Below the pieces are notes generated by a model. That model worked only from the letters and a program-made list of their open reading frames with translations. It ran no database searches and was not told the origin of the DNA. Both the position numbers and the translations under genes were made by a program. Positions 50,512-58,561 of a stretch of 64,000 nucleotides of DNA are shown here, piece by piece. How positions within the stretch are numbered: the first letter of the stretch is position 1; every line of letters starts with the position of its first letter. The DNA comes from an uncultured Fibrobacter sp. (lineage in GTDB: Bacteria; Fibrobacterota; Fibrobacteria; Fibrobacterales; Fibrobacteraceae), in the NCBI GenBank assembly GCA_946408125.1, contig CAMJQW010000011.1, positions 1 to 64,000 of the forward strand, written 5' to 3'.

Positions 50512-52593
50512 ATGAAAAGATTATTTATTATCCTGCTCCTCCTGCAGGCTACGGCCTCCTTTGCGCAAACGGGCCTGCTAGGCGGAAAAACCGGCTTGCA
50601 TCAGCAAGACGCGAACACTCTCGGGTTCTTCCGTTTCCGTGCCGGAACGGGCGGAACCATCGCTACCGACAACTGGGGCTACACCCGCGCGGGCAAGTTC
50701 GTCGACCCCTACGGCCACTGGCAACAGTTCGACGTGTGGGATGCCGACATGGAAGAAGGAAGAATTGACGGTGCACTTGCCGGTAACTTCAACTTCGCCA
50801 TGGGCGTCACCGACGACATCGACGTGGGCATCAGCTTGCCCATCTACTACGACCACGCCAAGGACTACACCGGCGAAGCCGCGTGGGCCGGCATGATCGA
50901 AGGCGGTCTCGGCGATATCCAGCTGTACGGCAAGTACCGTACCAAGCACTTCGGCCCCGAAATCCTCCGTACCGCGGTGGTGCTCGACATGTGGCTCCCC
51001 ACCGGTTGGGAGAACGTGGGTATGCGCCCTCGCCACGCCTGGTTCCTGAATGGCAACGGCGGCAACACTTACGCCTATACGGCCGATGCGTTTGTCCTGG
51101 GCCTCACGGGCGTCGCCGAGGTGGACTACACCAAGAAGGGTAAGCCCATCCTCTGGAATTCGAGCCTCGGTTTCGTCGCTGTGTTCGGTGACGGTTCCAA
51201 CACGCTCGTCTATAGCACTGCAGTGAACTTCATGATCAACAAGTGGGTTCAACCCTTCTTGGAATTCTCGGGTGAAATGCGTATCGGTAGCAACGACTAC
51301 CCGATCAGCCCGATTGACGACCCGATGCTCCTGACGCCGGGCTTCAACCTGAAGGTTCCGTTCCTCGACTTCCTCGGCGACATCAACTTCGCCGGCGGTA
51401 TCGACATCGGCGTGCGCAACCTGCTCAACGCGGGCTACGACGTGGACGACGAAATGGACGGCTGCGACGACCTGATGCTCGAATACAAGGGCAAGAACGG
51501 CAAGACGCTCCACTACTGCTATGTGCCGCACCCGCTCATCGCGGGTATCGCGAAGCTCACCTGGACCTTCGGCCACAAGCCGGTCGGCGACGACGACGAA
51601 GACGGCGTCAAGAACGACAAGGACAAGTGCCCGCATACGCCGAAGCCCATCGTGGTCGATTCCGTGGGTTGCGGGATCGATACCGACAAGGACAAGGTGT
51701 TTGATGGTCTTGACAAGTGCCCGAATACTCCGGAAGGCGTAGTGGTCAATGTTGAAGGTTGCCCGCTCGATACTGACGAAGACGGCGTTTATGACTATAA
51801 GGATCAGTGCCCGGATACCCCGAAGGGTGTGCAGGTCGATACGGTCGGTTGCCCGCTCGATACCGACAAGGACAAGGTCCCGGATTTCAAGGACCAGTGC
51901 CCGAACACTCCGGAAGGAGCCCCGGTCGATACGCTTGGCTGCCCGCTCGATACCGACAAGGACAAGGTGCCGGATTACAAGGACCAGTGCCCGGATACTC
52001 CGGAAGGCGCCCCGGTCGATACGCTCGGCTGCCCGCTCGATACCGACAAGGACGGCGTGCCCGACTATAAGGACGAATGCCCGAACACCATCCAGGGTGT
52101 CGCAGTCGATACGGTCGGTTGTCCGCTCGAGAAGAAGCATGACCTTGACCAGCTCAAGAAGGGTATCAACTTCGAGTTCAATTCTTCGAAGCTCACCAAG
52201 AACAGCTACCCGACCCTTGACGCCATTGCCGACCTCATGAAGGAATTCACCGAGGCGAACCTGGAAGTGCAGGGCCATACGGATATTGTGGGTACGGAAG
52301 ACTACAACCAGAGGCTTTCGGAAGCCCGTGCCCGCACCGTGACGGATTACCTGCTCACGAAGGGTATCGAGGCCGACCGCCTGCGCGCCGTGGGCTTCGG
52401 TACCAGAAGGCCGCTTGCCGACAACGAGACGGACGAAGGCCGTGCGCTGAACCGCCGTGTGGAACTCGTCCCGTTCGAGAAGGACGGTGATACCGGATTC
52501 GTCGACGCGATCAACGAGAGCGTGGATTTGGCTCCGAAGACCGAGCCCGCTCCGGCTCCGGCGCCCGCCCCGGCTGCCAAGCCGGCGCAGTAA
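50512..52593 (+). CDS. OmpA-family outer-membrane protein with TSP3 repeats
   Basis: A 693-residue protein. Signal peptide (FIILLLLQATASFA), then a beta-barrel-type region (about 20-355) with alternating aromatic strands. Six 30-residue calcium-binding thrombospondin type 3 repeats (about 359-540: DTDKDKVPDYKDQCPDTPEG) follow, then an OmpA C-terminal peptidoglycan-binding domain (about 545-655: INFEFNSSKL, QGHTDIVGTEDYNQRLSEAR, GFGTRRPLADNETDEGRALN with NRRVEL). The tail is Pro/Ala-rich. It anchors outer membrane to cell wall. It starts 31 bases after the second giant lipoprotein and ends with its own terminator, so it may share their transcript. Confidence 0.9.
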   Translation: MKRLFIILLLLQATASFAQTGLLGGKTGLHQQDANTLGFFRFRAGTGGTIATDNWGYTRAGKFVDPYGHWQQFDVWDADMEEGRIDGALAGNFNFAMGVTDDIDVGISLPIYYDHAKDYTGEAAWAGMIEGGLGDIQLYGKYRTKHFGPEILRTAVVLDMWLPTGWENVGMRPRHAWFLNGNGGNTYAYTADAFVLGLTGVAEVDYTKKGKPILWNSSLGFVAVFGDGSNTLVYSTAVNFMINKWVQPFLEFSGEMRIGSNDYPISPIDDPMLLTPGFNLKVPFLDFLGDINFAGGIDIGVRNLLNAGYDVDDEMDGCDDLMLEYKGKNGKTLHYCYVPHPLIAGIAKLTWTFGHKPVGDDDEDGVKNDKDKCPHTPKPIVVDSVGCGIDTDKDKVFDGLDKCPNTPEGVVVNVEGCPLDTDEDGVYDYKDQCPDTPKGVQVDTVGCPLDTDKDKVPDFKDQCPNTPEGAPVDTLGCPLDTDKDKVPDYKDQCPDTPEGAPVDTLGCPLDTDKDGVPDYKDECPNTIQGVAVDTVGCPLEKKHDLDQLKKGINFEFNSSKLTKNSYPTLDAIADLMKEFTEANLEVQGHTDIVGTEDYNQRLSEARARTVTDYLLTKGIEADRLRAVGFGTRRPLADNETDEGRALNRRVELVPFEKDGDTGFVDAINESVDLAPKTEPAPAPAPAPAAKPAQ
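51588..52136 (+). repeat. Six 90-base repeats encoding TSP3 units
   Basis: Repeats 3-6 are most alike, sharing long stretches such as TGCCCGCTCGATACCGACAA. Each encodes Asp-rich calcium loops ending in a conserved Cys pair. The DNA similarity points to recent tandem amplification. Confidence 0.8.
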
Positions 52594-52611
52594 TACGCCC
52601 TAGAGAATGCA

Positions 52612-52641
52612 TAAGCCCGGTCATCTGACCGGGCTTTTTTA
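52612..52641 (+). terminator. Terminator of the ompA-like gene
   Basis: AAGCCCGGTC, loop ATCT, GACCGGGCTT followed by TTTT, about 20 bases past the stop. A/T arms on both sides allow use by the convergent kinase gene. Confidence 0.9.
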
Positions 52642-52654
52642 GTGAAAAATTTTT

Positions 52655-53755
52655 TTACCGCTTCCCGTATTCGCGTAACTGGTTCCACAGGAAGTCGGTG
52701 TTCACGTCGCGGTACCCCTGCGCGTTTACACGCTCGCGCAACCTGTGCGCAATGTCGAACAGGTTCGGGCAGTTCTGCATGCGTTCGAAACTGTCGAATA
52801 TCGTGAGGTTGTCTATCCACTGCGCAATCTCGGGGAACCTGGAATCGCTGAAGCGGTTCTCGCGCCCCTTCTTGATGTATTCGAGGTAGCGGTCGGTAAT
52901 CCGGTGCCCGTCTTCTGCGAAGATGTCCATCGCCTTCGGGAACAGCTTGTATCCCGTGAGGTATTCGTGCATGATGATGCCGAAGCTGAAGTAGTCCACG
53001 GAGTAGGAGAGGTTCTCTCCCATGATGGCCTGCTCGGGAGCGCTGTAGCAGGGCGTGAGCTGCCCTCCGTATTCGTTCACCGTCTCGCGGAGCTTCGCCT
53101 GTGCGTAGCCGAAATCGCAGATGAGGATCTTGTGGTTGTTCTTGTGCAGCGGGTTCTGGCACAGCAGCAGGTTCTTGGGCTTCAAATCCTTGTGGATGAC
53201 CTGGTAGTAGTGCAGCTGGCTTATGGTGTTCGCGAGGTAGGCGAGCTTTGCCACGCGATGCAGCACCTCGTCATCCGAGAGGTTCGTCTTGAAAGTCCTG
53301 TCTAGGGAGCATCCCTTGATGAATTCCAGCTTGAGGTACGGGTGCCTGCCCGCGATGCCGCCGCCGTAGCTCTGGACCACGCCCTCGATGTTCGTGGCGC
53401 GCACCAGGTTGTTGATGCGGATCTCGTCCTGGAATGCGCTGAGCAGCATGTTCAGGCGGTGCAGCCTGTTCTTGCCGGGCTTCGCCCAGAACTTGCATAT
53501 CTTCACGACGATTTCGCGCTCGGCGTAGTGGCGTTCGTCATTCGGGTGCTTTATCCAGATGTTCGCACGGTACAGGTTGTTCGTGCCTTCGAGCGTGAGC
53601 GGCTCGATGAGGTCGATCTTCTCGATGTTCCCGTTATGCAGGAATTCCGGGTTCTGGTCGAACCAGCGCTGGTATTCCTCCATGCTGTAATGCGGGCGCA
53701 ACGCGAGGTCGCGCGACACGCGGTCAAGTGCTTCTGCTAAGATGTTCCTGAGCAT
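52655..53755 (-). CDS. Eukaryotic-type Ser/Thr protein kinase-like protein
   Basis: A 366-residue cytoplasmic protein with a kinase fold: glycine-poor N-lobe, ATP lysine region EIVVKICKFW (about 86), VIHKDLKPKNLLL as catalytic loop (HKD in place of HRD, with the Asp and Asn present), LICDFGYA with the metal-binding Asp, and CYSAPEQAIM as the APE motif. All core residues except the HRD arginine are present, so it is likely active. No PASTA, transmembrane or forkhead-type partner is seen. TATATTTG ends 5 bases before the ATG at 53755, which excludes the in-frame GTG at 53761 that lies at the box itself. Confidence 0.85.
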   Translation of the reverse strand: MLRNILAEALDRVSRDLALRPHYSMEEYQRWFDQNPEFLHNGNIEKIDLIEPLTLEGTNNLYRANIWIKHPNDERHYAEREIVVKICKFWAKPGKNRLHRLNMLLSAFQDEIRINNLVRATNIEGVVQSYGGGIAGRHPYLKLEFIKGCSLDRTFKTNLSDDEVLHRVAKLAYLANTISQLHYYQVIHKDLKPKNLLLCQNPLHKNNHKILICDFGYAQAKLRETVNEYGGQLTPCYSAPEQAIMGENLSYSVDYFSFGIIMHEYLTGYKLFPKAMDIFAEDGHRITDRYLEYIKKGRENRFSDSRFPEIAQWIDNLTIFDSFERMQNCPNLFDIAHRLRERVNAQGYRDVNTDFLWNQLREYGKR

Positions 53756-53760
53756 GGGCA

Positions 53761-53768
53761 CAAATATA
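53761..53768 (-). promoter_or_regulatory. Start-proximal TATATTTG box (kinase gene)
   Basis: On the minus strand TATATTTG is followed by TGCCC and the ATG at 53755. An exact TAnnTTTG with no Shine-Dalgarno. Confidence 0.55.
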
Positions 53769-53779
53769 GGTTTTTGGAA

Positions 53780-54574
53780 CTACTTCATCGTCTTTTCGAG
53801 CGACTTGGTGATGACGTCGTACGCTTCGTCGACGGTGTCGCAGAAATGGAACAGCTTGATGTCGTCCTTGTCGATCATTCCCGTCTCGGCGAGGTAGTTC
53901 CAGTTTACGACCTTGTTCCAGAACTTGGTGCCGAAGATGACGACGGGCATCTTGTCGGCGTACTTCTTGGTCTGGATGAGCGTGAGCACTTCGAACATCT
54001 CGTCGAACGTGCCGAACCCGCCCGGGAACACCACGAGGGCGCGGGCCATCTTCAGGAACCAGTACTTGCGGATGAAGAAGTAGCGGAACTGCAGGTTCAG
54101 CTCGTCGTCGATGTAGGGGTTCGGGTGCTGCTCGAAGGGGAGCTTGATGTTCAGGCCGATGGACGATGTGCCCACGTCGTTCGCGCCGCGGTTGCCCGCT
54201 TCCATGATGCCGGGACCGCCGCCCGTCATGAGGGCGAAGCCTTCGTGCTGCTTGTTGGCCCAGCGGCCGAGCTTGGCGCCCAGCTCGCGCGCGGCGTCAT
54301 AGTATTCGGCGACAGCCTCCAGGTGCTTGAGCCGCGCGAGTTCCTTCTTGTTCTTGCACCCCTTCATGCGCTTCTTGATTTCGCTCATGGGGAGCGTGCG
54401 TGCAGACCCGAAGAACACTATGGTATTCTTAATGCCTTCCTGCCGGAAAATCTGGTAGGGGCCCATGAATTCCGAGAGGATACGGATGGGGCGGCCGACA
54501 TCGCTGTCGATAAATTCCATGTTGTGGTAAATCATCTTGCCGGGGGTCAGTTTGATTGCTTTTTTCGTAGCCAT
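53780..54574 (-). CDS. LOG-family nucleotide hydrolase (TIGR00730-like)
   Basis: A 264-residue cytoplasmic protein. The Rossmann-type core carries MTGGGPGIMEAGNRGA and the signature PGGFGTFDEMFE, the PGGxGTxxE motif of LOG cytokinin-activating enzymes and related proteins formerly called lysine decarboxylases. FFGSARTLP near the N-terminus also fits. In bacteria such enzymes remove ribose-5-phosphate from nucleoside monophosphates. It has a longer N-terminal extension than minimal LOGs. AAAGGACT precedes the ATG. Co-oriented with the kinase gene, which follows 24 bases later but has its own start-proximal box. Confidence 0.85.
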   Translation of the reverse strand: MATKKAIKLTPGKMIYHNMEFIDSDVGRPIRILSEFMGPYQIFRQEGIKNTIVFFGSARTLPMSEIKKRMKGCKNKKELARLKHLEAVAEYYDAARELGAKLGRWANKQHEGFALMTGGGPGIMEAGNRGANDVGTSSIGLNIKLPFEQHPNPYIDDELNLQFRYFFIRKYWFLKMARALVVFPGGFGTFDEMFEVLTLIQTKKYADKMPVVIFGTKFWNKVVNWNYLAETGMIDKDDIKLFHFCDTVDEAYDVITKSLEKTMK

Positions 54575-54671
54575 AGTGAGTCCTTTTTGATATCCTGATA
54601 TAATATATGTTCCATTTTGTAAAAATGCGCCAAAAAAAAGATGCGGAACATCTTATTTGGAATAAAAACGT

Positions 54672-54679
54672 TATATTTA
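54672..54679 (+). promoter_or_regulatory. Start-proximal TATATTTA box
   Basis: TATATTTA ends 4 bases (GGGC) before the ATG at 54684, with the same spacer as at 17817. No Shine-Dalgarno. Confidence 0.55.
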
Positions 54680-54683
54680 GGGC

Positions 54684-54896
54684 ATGCTAGTAAAAATTTG
54701 GACCGACAGCTTTATCATCACGGGCGAAATCGACACGCTCCGCGACGAACGACTCACCGACTATATCCGCGAGAACAAGGACTTCATCGCCGTCACGCAG
54801 GTGAAGGTCAGCGACCGCTCCGAGAAGGACCTCTTCCGGACGCACTTCCTGAACGTGAGTACCAACCACATCGAGATTATCCTGCCCGCCGAGTAG
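54684..54896 (+). CDS. 70-residue protein of unknown function
   Basis: A small soluble protein with alternating hydrophobic strands (VKIWTDSFIITGEI, FIAVTQVKVSD, HIEIILPAE) and a charged helix between (DTLRDERLTDYIRENKD), suggesting a beta-alpha-beta fold. It has its own start-proximal TATATTTA box and lies alone between a divergent LOG gene and a terminator. Codon use follows the neighbouring genes. No family recognised. Confidence 0.65.
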   Translation: MLVKIWTDSFIITGEIDTLRDERLTDYIRENKDFIAVTQVKVSDRSEKDLFRTHFLNVSTNHIEIILPAE

Positions 54897-54941
54897 TCCT
54901 TCGGCTGGGTTCTTTGCCCCCGGTTACGCGGGGGTCGAAAA

Positions 54942-54976
54942 AAAAGACCGCCCCTTGAGGAGCGGTCTGAATTTTT
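54942..54976. terminator. Bidirectional terminator
   Basis: AGACCGCCCC, loop TTGA, GGAGCGGTCT with T residues on the right and eight A residues on the left. The better U tail is on the minus strand, serving the barrel gene ending at 54990; the plus strand serves the 70-residue gene. A GCCCCCG/CGGGGGT hairpin lies just before it. Confidence 0.88.
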
Positions 54977-54989
54977 TTCTGCAATCCGA

Positions 54990-55760
54990 TTACATGAAGA
55001 ACCAGCCGAAGCTGATGCCGGCCTTGATACCGATGTCGGTACGGCTCGTTTCAGTCTTGGTGGTCGTTGCATCGCCGAGGCCTTCGTTGACGGAGGTGTC
55101 TTCGGTGGACGGCATTTCAATGCCGAGGCCTACGCTACCGGTGATGAAGAAGCTTTCGGTAACGGGAGCGTGGGCGTTGAACATGATGTCGATCAGGATG
55201 GCACTTGCGCTAGACTTGTCGCCGTCCTGATTGGTGGTTTCGCCGGCGCTTGCGTACATGAAGCCTGCGCTGATGGAGGTCGGCATGAGCGGGGTGGCAA
55301 AGAAGTAGTCGAACTGGGCGCCAATCAGCAGGGAGGTGAAATCGTCACCACCGTCGATTTCCGGCAAGTCGGTGATTTCGACGGAGGTTTCGCCGTGGTG
55401 GGCAAAGCCGAACTTGGCGGTGACCATCATTTCCGGGGTAATCTTGAACATGATGCCCATGTAGTTGTAGGAACCGATGAAGAACTGCGGTTCGAAGTCG
55501 ATAATGTTGTTCTGGTCGAGACCGACGGAAATACCGAGGAAGCCCGTGCCGTCGCCGGAGGACTTCTTGGCCTTCTTCTTGGCCTTCTTGGTTTCCTTCT
55601 TGGCCGGAGCCGGAGCTTCTTCCTCTTCTTCTTCAACTGCCGGAGCCGGAGCCACGGATTCGGTGGATTCTTCTTCTTCGTATTCGTCTTCGTCGTCCTG
55701 GGCGTAGCCATAGCTGCAAAGGGCGAGTGCCGTAACGGCGGCGAGGAATATCTTCTTCAT
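54990..55760 (-). CDS. Outer-membrane beta-barrel protein with acidic/lysine linker
   Basis: A 256-residue protein: signal peptide (LAAVTALALCSYGYA), an acidic stretch (about 20-48) with runs of Glu, then a Lys/Ala-rich stretch (about 50-68, KKETKKAKKKAKK), then a barrel-like domain (about 72-256) with alternating Gly/aromatic strands and a C-terminal aromatic ending GISFGWFFM typical of outer-membrane insertion. The function is unknown; a size of about 8 strands fits OmpW/OmpX-like barrels. The start at 55760 is chosen over 55766 because AAGGAG sits 7 bases upstream of it. Confidence 0.75.
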   Translation of the reverse strand: MKKIFLAAVTALALCSYGYAQDDEDEYEEEESTESVAPAPAVEEEEEEAPAPAKKETKKAKKKAKKSSGDGTGFLGISVGLDQNNIIDFEPQFFIGSYNYMGIMFKITPEMMVTAKFGFAHHGETSVEITDLPEIDGGDDFTSLLIGAQFDYFFATPLMPTSISAGFMYASAGETTNQDGDKSSASAILIDIMFNAHAPVTESFFITGSVGLGIEMPSTEDTSVNEGLGDATTTKTETSRTDIGIKAGISFGWFFM

Positions 55761-55832
55761 AGTCATTCTCCTTGAGGGATATTTAAAGTGTATATGATGG
55801 AAATATAAACTATATCCGGCGATTTGTCTAAT

Positions 55833-55864
55833 TCTAGATTCCGGCGCGGTGGCCGGAATGACGT
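55833..55864 (+). repeat. Flank-conserved hairpin repeat, copy D
   Basis: TCTAGAT, stem-loop TCCGGCGCGGTGGCCGGA, ATGACGT. It lies between the barrel gene and the end of the radical SAM gene. The stem differs from copies A-C but still pairs, while the flanks are identical. Confidence 0.7.
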
Positions 55865-55888
55865 TTTTCAGCTAGAAAGCTATTCCAG

Positions 55889-58462
55889 TTAGAATTCTAC
55901 GGCGATTTTCGCAATCAGGAACCGGCGGGACACCTCGTCGAGCTTCGCGGGATCGATTTTGAACCCGAGGAGCCCCGCGTAAATCACGAACGGGCTTGCC
56001 GTGCACCCCTGGTCGTTGCACTTCACCTTCACGAAGAGGGCGTCGTCCCGTATGTCGATGCCGACCACGTGTTCGTTTAGGTCGATTTCCTGGCCGCGGT
56101 GGTTCGTGACGACGGGTAGCGTTTTCGCGTTGAACCTCTCCACGAGGTCGGCGGGAATGCTCTCGGGTGTATGGCGGTACACCATCGACTTCGGGAAGTG
56201 CTTGCTGAGCTTTTCCTTCAGGGGCTCGATGTTCACGATTTCCATGCCCCGCGGGAACGGGGTGGAGAGCTGCGCCATGAGTCCGGGCAGGTTTTCGGGC
56301 GAGAGGTCGAGCTTCTGCAGCAGGTCCACGCTGATGATTTCGCAGTAGGTCTCGAGCCCGAGGGGGAGCGCGCCCATGTTCGAGATGCGCGGTTTGGGGC
56401 TGAAGCCCTCGCTGAACTTGACGGGGATGCCCGCGCACAGGAACGTGCGTTCGAAGAAGCTGAGCATGTTCTGGTGGGGCAGGAAGCGGCTGAGGCCGGT
56501 CTTCTTGAAGGTAATCTTGTAGCTGAAGCTTTCCGTCTTTTTGGGGCGGCGTTCCGCGACGAGTTTCTTGATCTCTTCGGGGGTGCGGCTCGGTGCCTTG
56601 TGGCGCACCGGGTCGTCGGCGAGCTTGATTTCGGCGCCGAATCCGGGGATGCCGCATTTCTGGCAGTCGCCCCACTTGCAGTTGGGCACGGGGGCGCTGT
56701 TCGGGTCGAACGCCTTCTCCCACTCGCGCCTCAGGTACTGCTTGGTGGTGCCCGCGTGGATGAAGTCCCACGGGAACACCTCGTCCTTTTCGCGTTCGCG
56801 GTAGACCCAGGAGGTGTCGTAGCCGCATTTTTCCCATACAGCGAGCCACTTGTTGAAGTCAAAGCGGTAGGCGTCGCTCTCGAAGATGATGCCCTGCTTG
56901 TAGGCTTCGTAGATGACGGGGGCGAGGCTGCGGTCGCCGCGGCTGTAGATGGCTTCGAGGAAGCTCGTTTCCCAGCTGGCCCAGTTGATTTTCACGTTCG
57001 GGTGCTTGAAGAACTTCTCGCGTACGTAGCGGATGTGCTTGAGGGCGGTCTCCTTGTCCATGAACGGCGCCCACTGCAGCCCGGTAAACGACTTCGGGAT
57101 GAGGATGCCGATGGAGACCGCAATCTGGATGCCGCGGTTGTACTTGCGCCCGATATGCACGAGGTTGAAGATGAGGTCGCAGAAGGCCTGCATGTCGGCC
57201 TCGTTCTCGGTCGGGAACCCGATCATCGTGTAGAGCTTGATCTTGTTGAACCCGCTGGAGAACGCGTGTTCGGCGGCATCGTACATGTCCTGGTCGCTGA
57301 TGGTCTTGTTGATCATCTTGCGGATGCGCTCGGAACCTGTCTCCGGTGCGAACGTGGCGCTGCGGCCGCCTTTCAGGGCGGCAATTTTCCCGGCTAGGGT
57401 CTGCCCGAAGCTGTTCACGCGGATGCTCGGGAGGCTCACGTCGACGGTGTCGAAGAACGGGTCGTCGATGATGGAGTCGGTGAGGGCTTCGACCGGCTTG
57501 TAGTCGGCGGTAGAAAGCGAGAGAAGCCCGAGTTCGCGCTCGCCGGTCGCCTGGATGCCAGCCTTCGCGATGTCCAGCACGTCGTCGGGATTGAGTTCGC
57601 GGCAGGGACGGTACCAGATGCCCGCCTGACAGAAGCGGCAGCCCTGCGCGCAGCCGCGCATCACTTCCACGCTGAAGCGGTTATGCACGAGCTGCATGTT
57701 CGCGATGAGGTTCTTGACGGGATAATCCTTCGGGTCCATCACGGGGATGAACAGGCGGCGAACCCCGTTCGTGGTGGCGTAGGCGCCGGTGGCGGGTTCC
57801 GCCGGCACAATCGCGCCGAATTTATTCGTGACTACCGGGCGGAGGCTCGGAACGTACACGCCGTCGATTTTAGACAAGTTTGTAAGTATTTCGGCGCGAG
57901 TGAGGCCCGCTTTGCGGCCTTCGCCTACGCACCGCAGAAAGTCAATCATGACTTTCTCCCCGTCGCCTATCATGAAAGCGTCGAAAAAGTCGGCGACGGG
58001 CTCGGGGTTCGCCATCGCGGGGCCTCCCGCGACAACGATCGGGTCGTTTTCCTGGCGGTCCTTCTGCCACGCCGGAACGCGTGCAAGTTCCAGCACGTAG
58101 GGCACATTCGTGAAGTTGAGTTCCGTCTGGAGCGTCATGCCGAGCACCTCGAAATCGCGTACCGGCGTGTAGGTCGCATAGCTGTACAGCGGGATGTCGT
58201 ACTTCTTCATCTCCGCGGCCATGTCGTCCCACGGGGCGAACGAGACTTCACACAGGAGGTCCGGTTCCCTGTTAATCACGTGGTACAAGATGCGGATGCC
58301 GTTGTTGCTCATGCCGATTTCGTAGGTGTCCGGGAAAACGAACGCCATGCGGGCGAGCATCTGGCTATGGTCCTTTACGACGCTGTTCGCCTCGCCGCCC
58401 ATATAGCGGGCGGGGCTTTCGACAGCGGGGAGGGCAAGCGCAATCTTTTCGAGGATGGTCAT
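55889..58462 (-). CDS. B12-binding-type radical SAM protein fused to DUF2344
   Basis: An 857-residue cytoplasmic protein. The N-terminal part (about 1-240) is the B12-binding-like region of the TIGR03960 family (MAFVFPDTYEIGMSNNGIRI). The radical SAM core carries GCAQGCRFCQAG (C-x3-C-x2-C, cluster-binding), followed by TFAPETGSERIRKMINK. A C-terminal DUF2344 (TIGR03936) domain starts near residue 625 (YKITFKKTGLSRFLPHQNML). This fusion exists in other bacteria; the reaction is not known. The start at 58462 follows a TAAATTTA box by 5 bases and gives the family N-terminus, excluding a frame that continues through the divergent gene to 59836. Confidence 0.88.
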   Translation of the reverse strand: MTILEKIALALPAVESPARYMGGEANSVVKDHSQMLARMAFVFPDTYEIGMSNNGIRILYHVINREPDLLCEVSFAPWDDMAAEMKKYDIPLYSYATYTPVRDFEVLGMTLQTELNFTNVPYVLELARVPAWQKDRQENDPIVVAGGPAMANPEPVADFFDAFMIGDGEKVMIDFLRCVGEGRKAGLTRAEILTNLSKIDGVYVPSLRPVVTNKFGAIVPAEPATGAYATTNGVRRLFIPVMDPKDYPVKNLIANMQLVHNRFSVEVMRGCAQGCRFCQAGIWYRPCRELNPDDVLDIAKAGIQATGERELGLLSLSTADYKPVEALTDSIIDDPFFDTVDVSLPSIRVNSFGQTLAGKIAALKGGRSATFAPETGSERIRKMINKTISDQDMYDAAEHAFSSGFNKIKLYTMIGFPTENEADMQAFCDLIFNLVHIGRKYNRGIQIAVSIGILIPKSFTGLQWAPFMDKETALKHIRYVREKFFKHPNVKINWASWETSFLEAIYSRGDRSLAPVIYEAYKQGIIFESDAYRFDFNKWLAVWEKCGYDTSWVYREREKDEVFPWDFIHAGTTKQYLRREWEKAFDPNSAPVPNCKWGDCQKCGIPGFGAEIKLADDPVRHKAPSRTPEEIKKLVAERRPKKTESFSYKITFKKTGLSRFLPHQNMLSFFERTFLCAGIPVKFSEGFSPKPRISNMGALPLGLETYCEIISVDLLQKLDLSPENLPGLMAQLSTPFPRGMEIVNIEPLKEKLSKHFPKSMVYRHTPESIPADLVERFNAKTLPVVTNHRGQEIDLNEHVVGIDIRDDALFVKVKCNDQGCTASPFVIYAGLLGFKIDPAKLDEVSRRFLIAKIAVEF

Positions 58463-58467
58463 GCGGG

Positions 58468-58475
58468 TAAATTTA
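58468..58475 (-). promoter_or_regulatory. Start-proximal TAAATTTA box (radical SAM gene)
   Basis: On the minus strand TAAATTTA is followed by CCCGC and the ATG at 58462. Confidence 0.45.
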
Positions 58476-58548
58476 GAAAATTCCGTTTCGGGGCGGAATT
58501 TGGTGCAAAAAGACCGGCAACAAGGAACAAGTAACAGGCAACTATAAC

Positions 58549-58556
58549 TACATTTA
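58549..58556 (+). promoter_or_regulatory. Start-proximal TACATTTA box (GGDEF-like gene)
   Basis: TACATTTA is followed by TTTAC and the ATG at 58562. Together with 58468 it makes a second divergent pair of such boxes in this window. Confidence 0.45.
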
Positions 58557-58561
58557 TTTAC

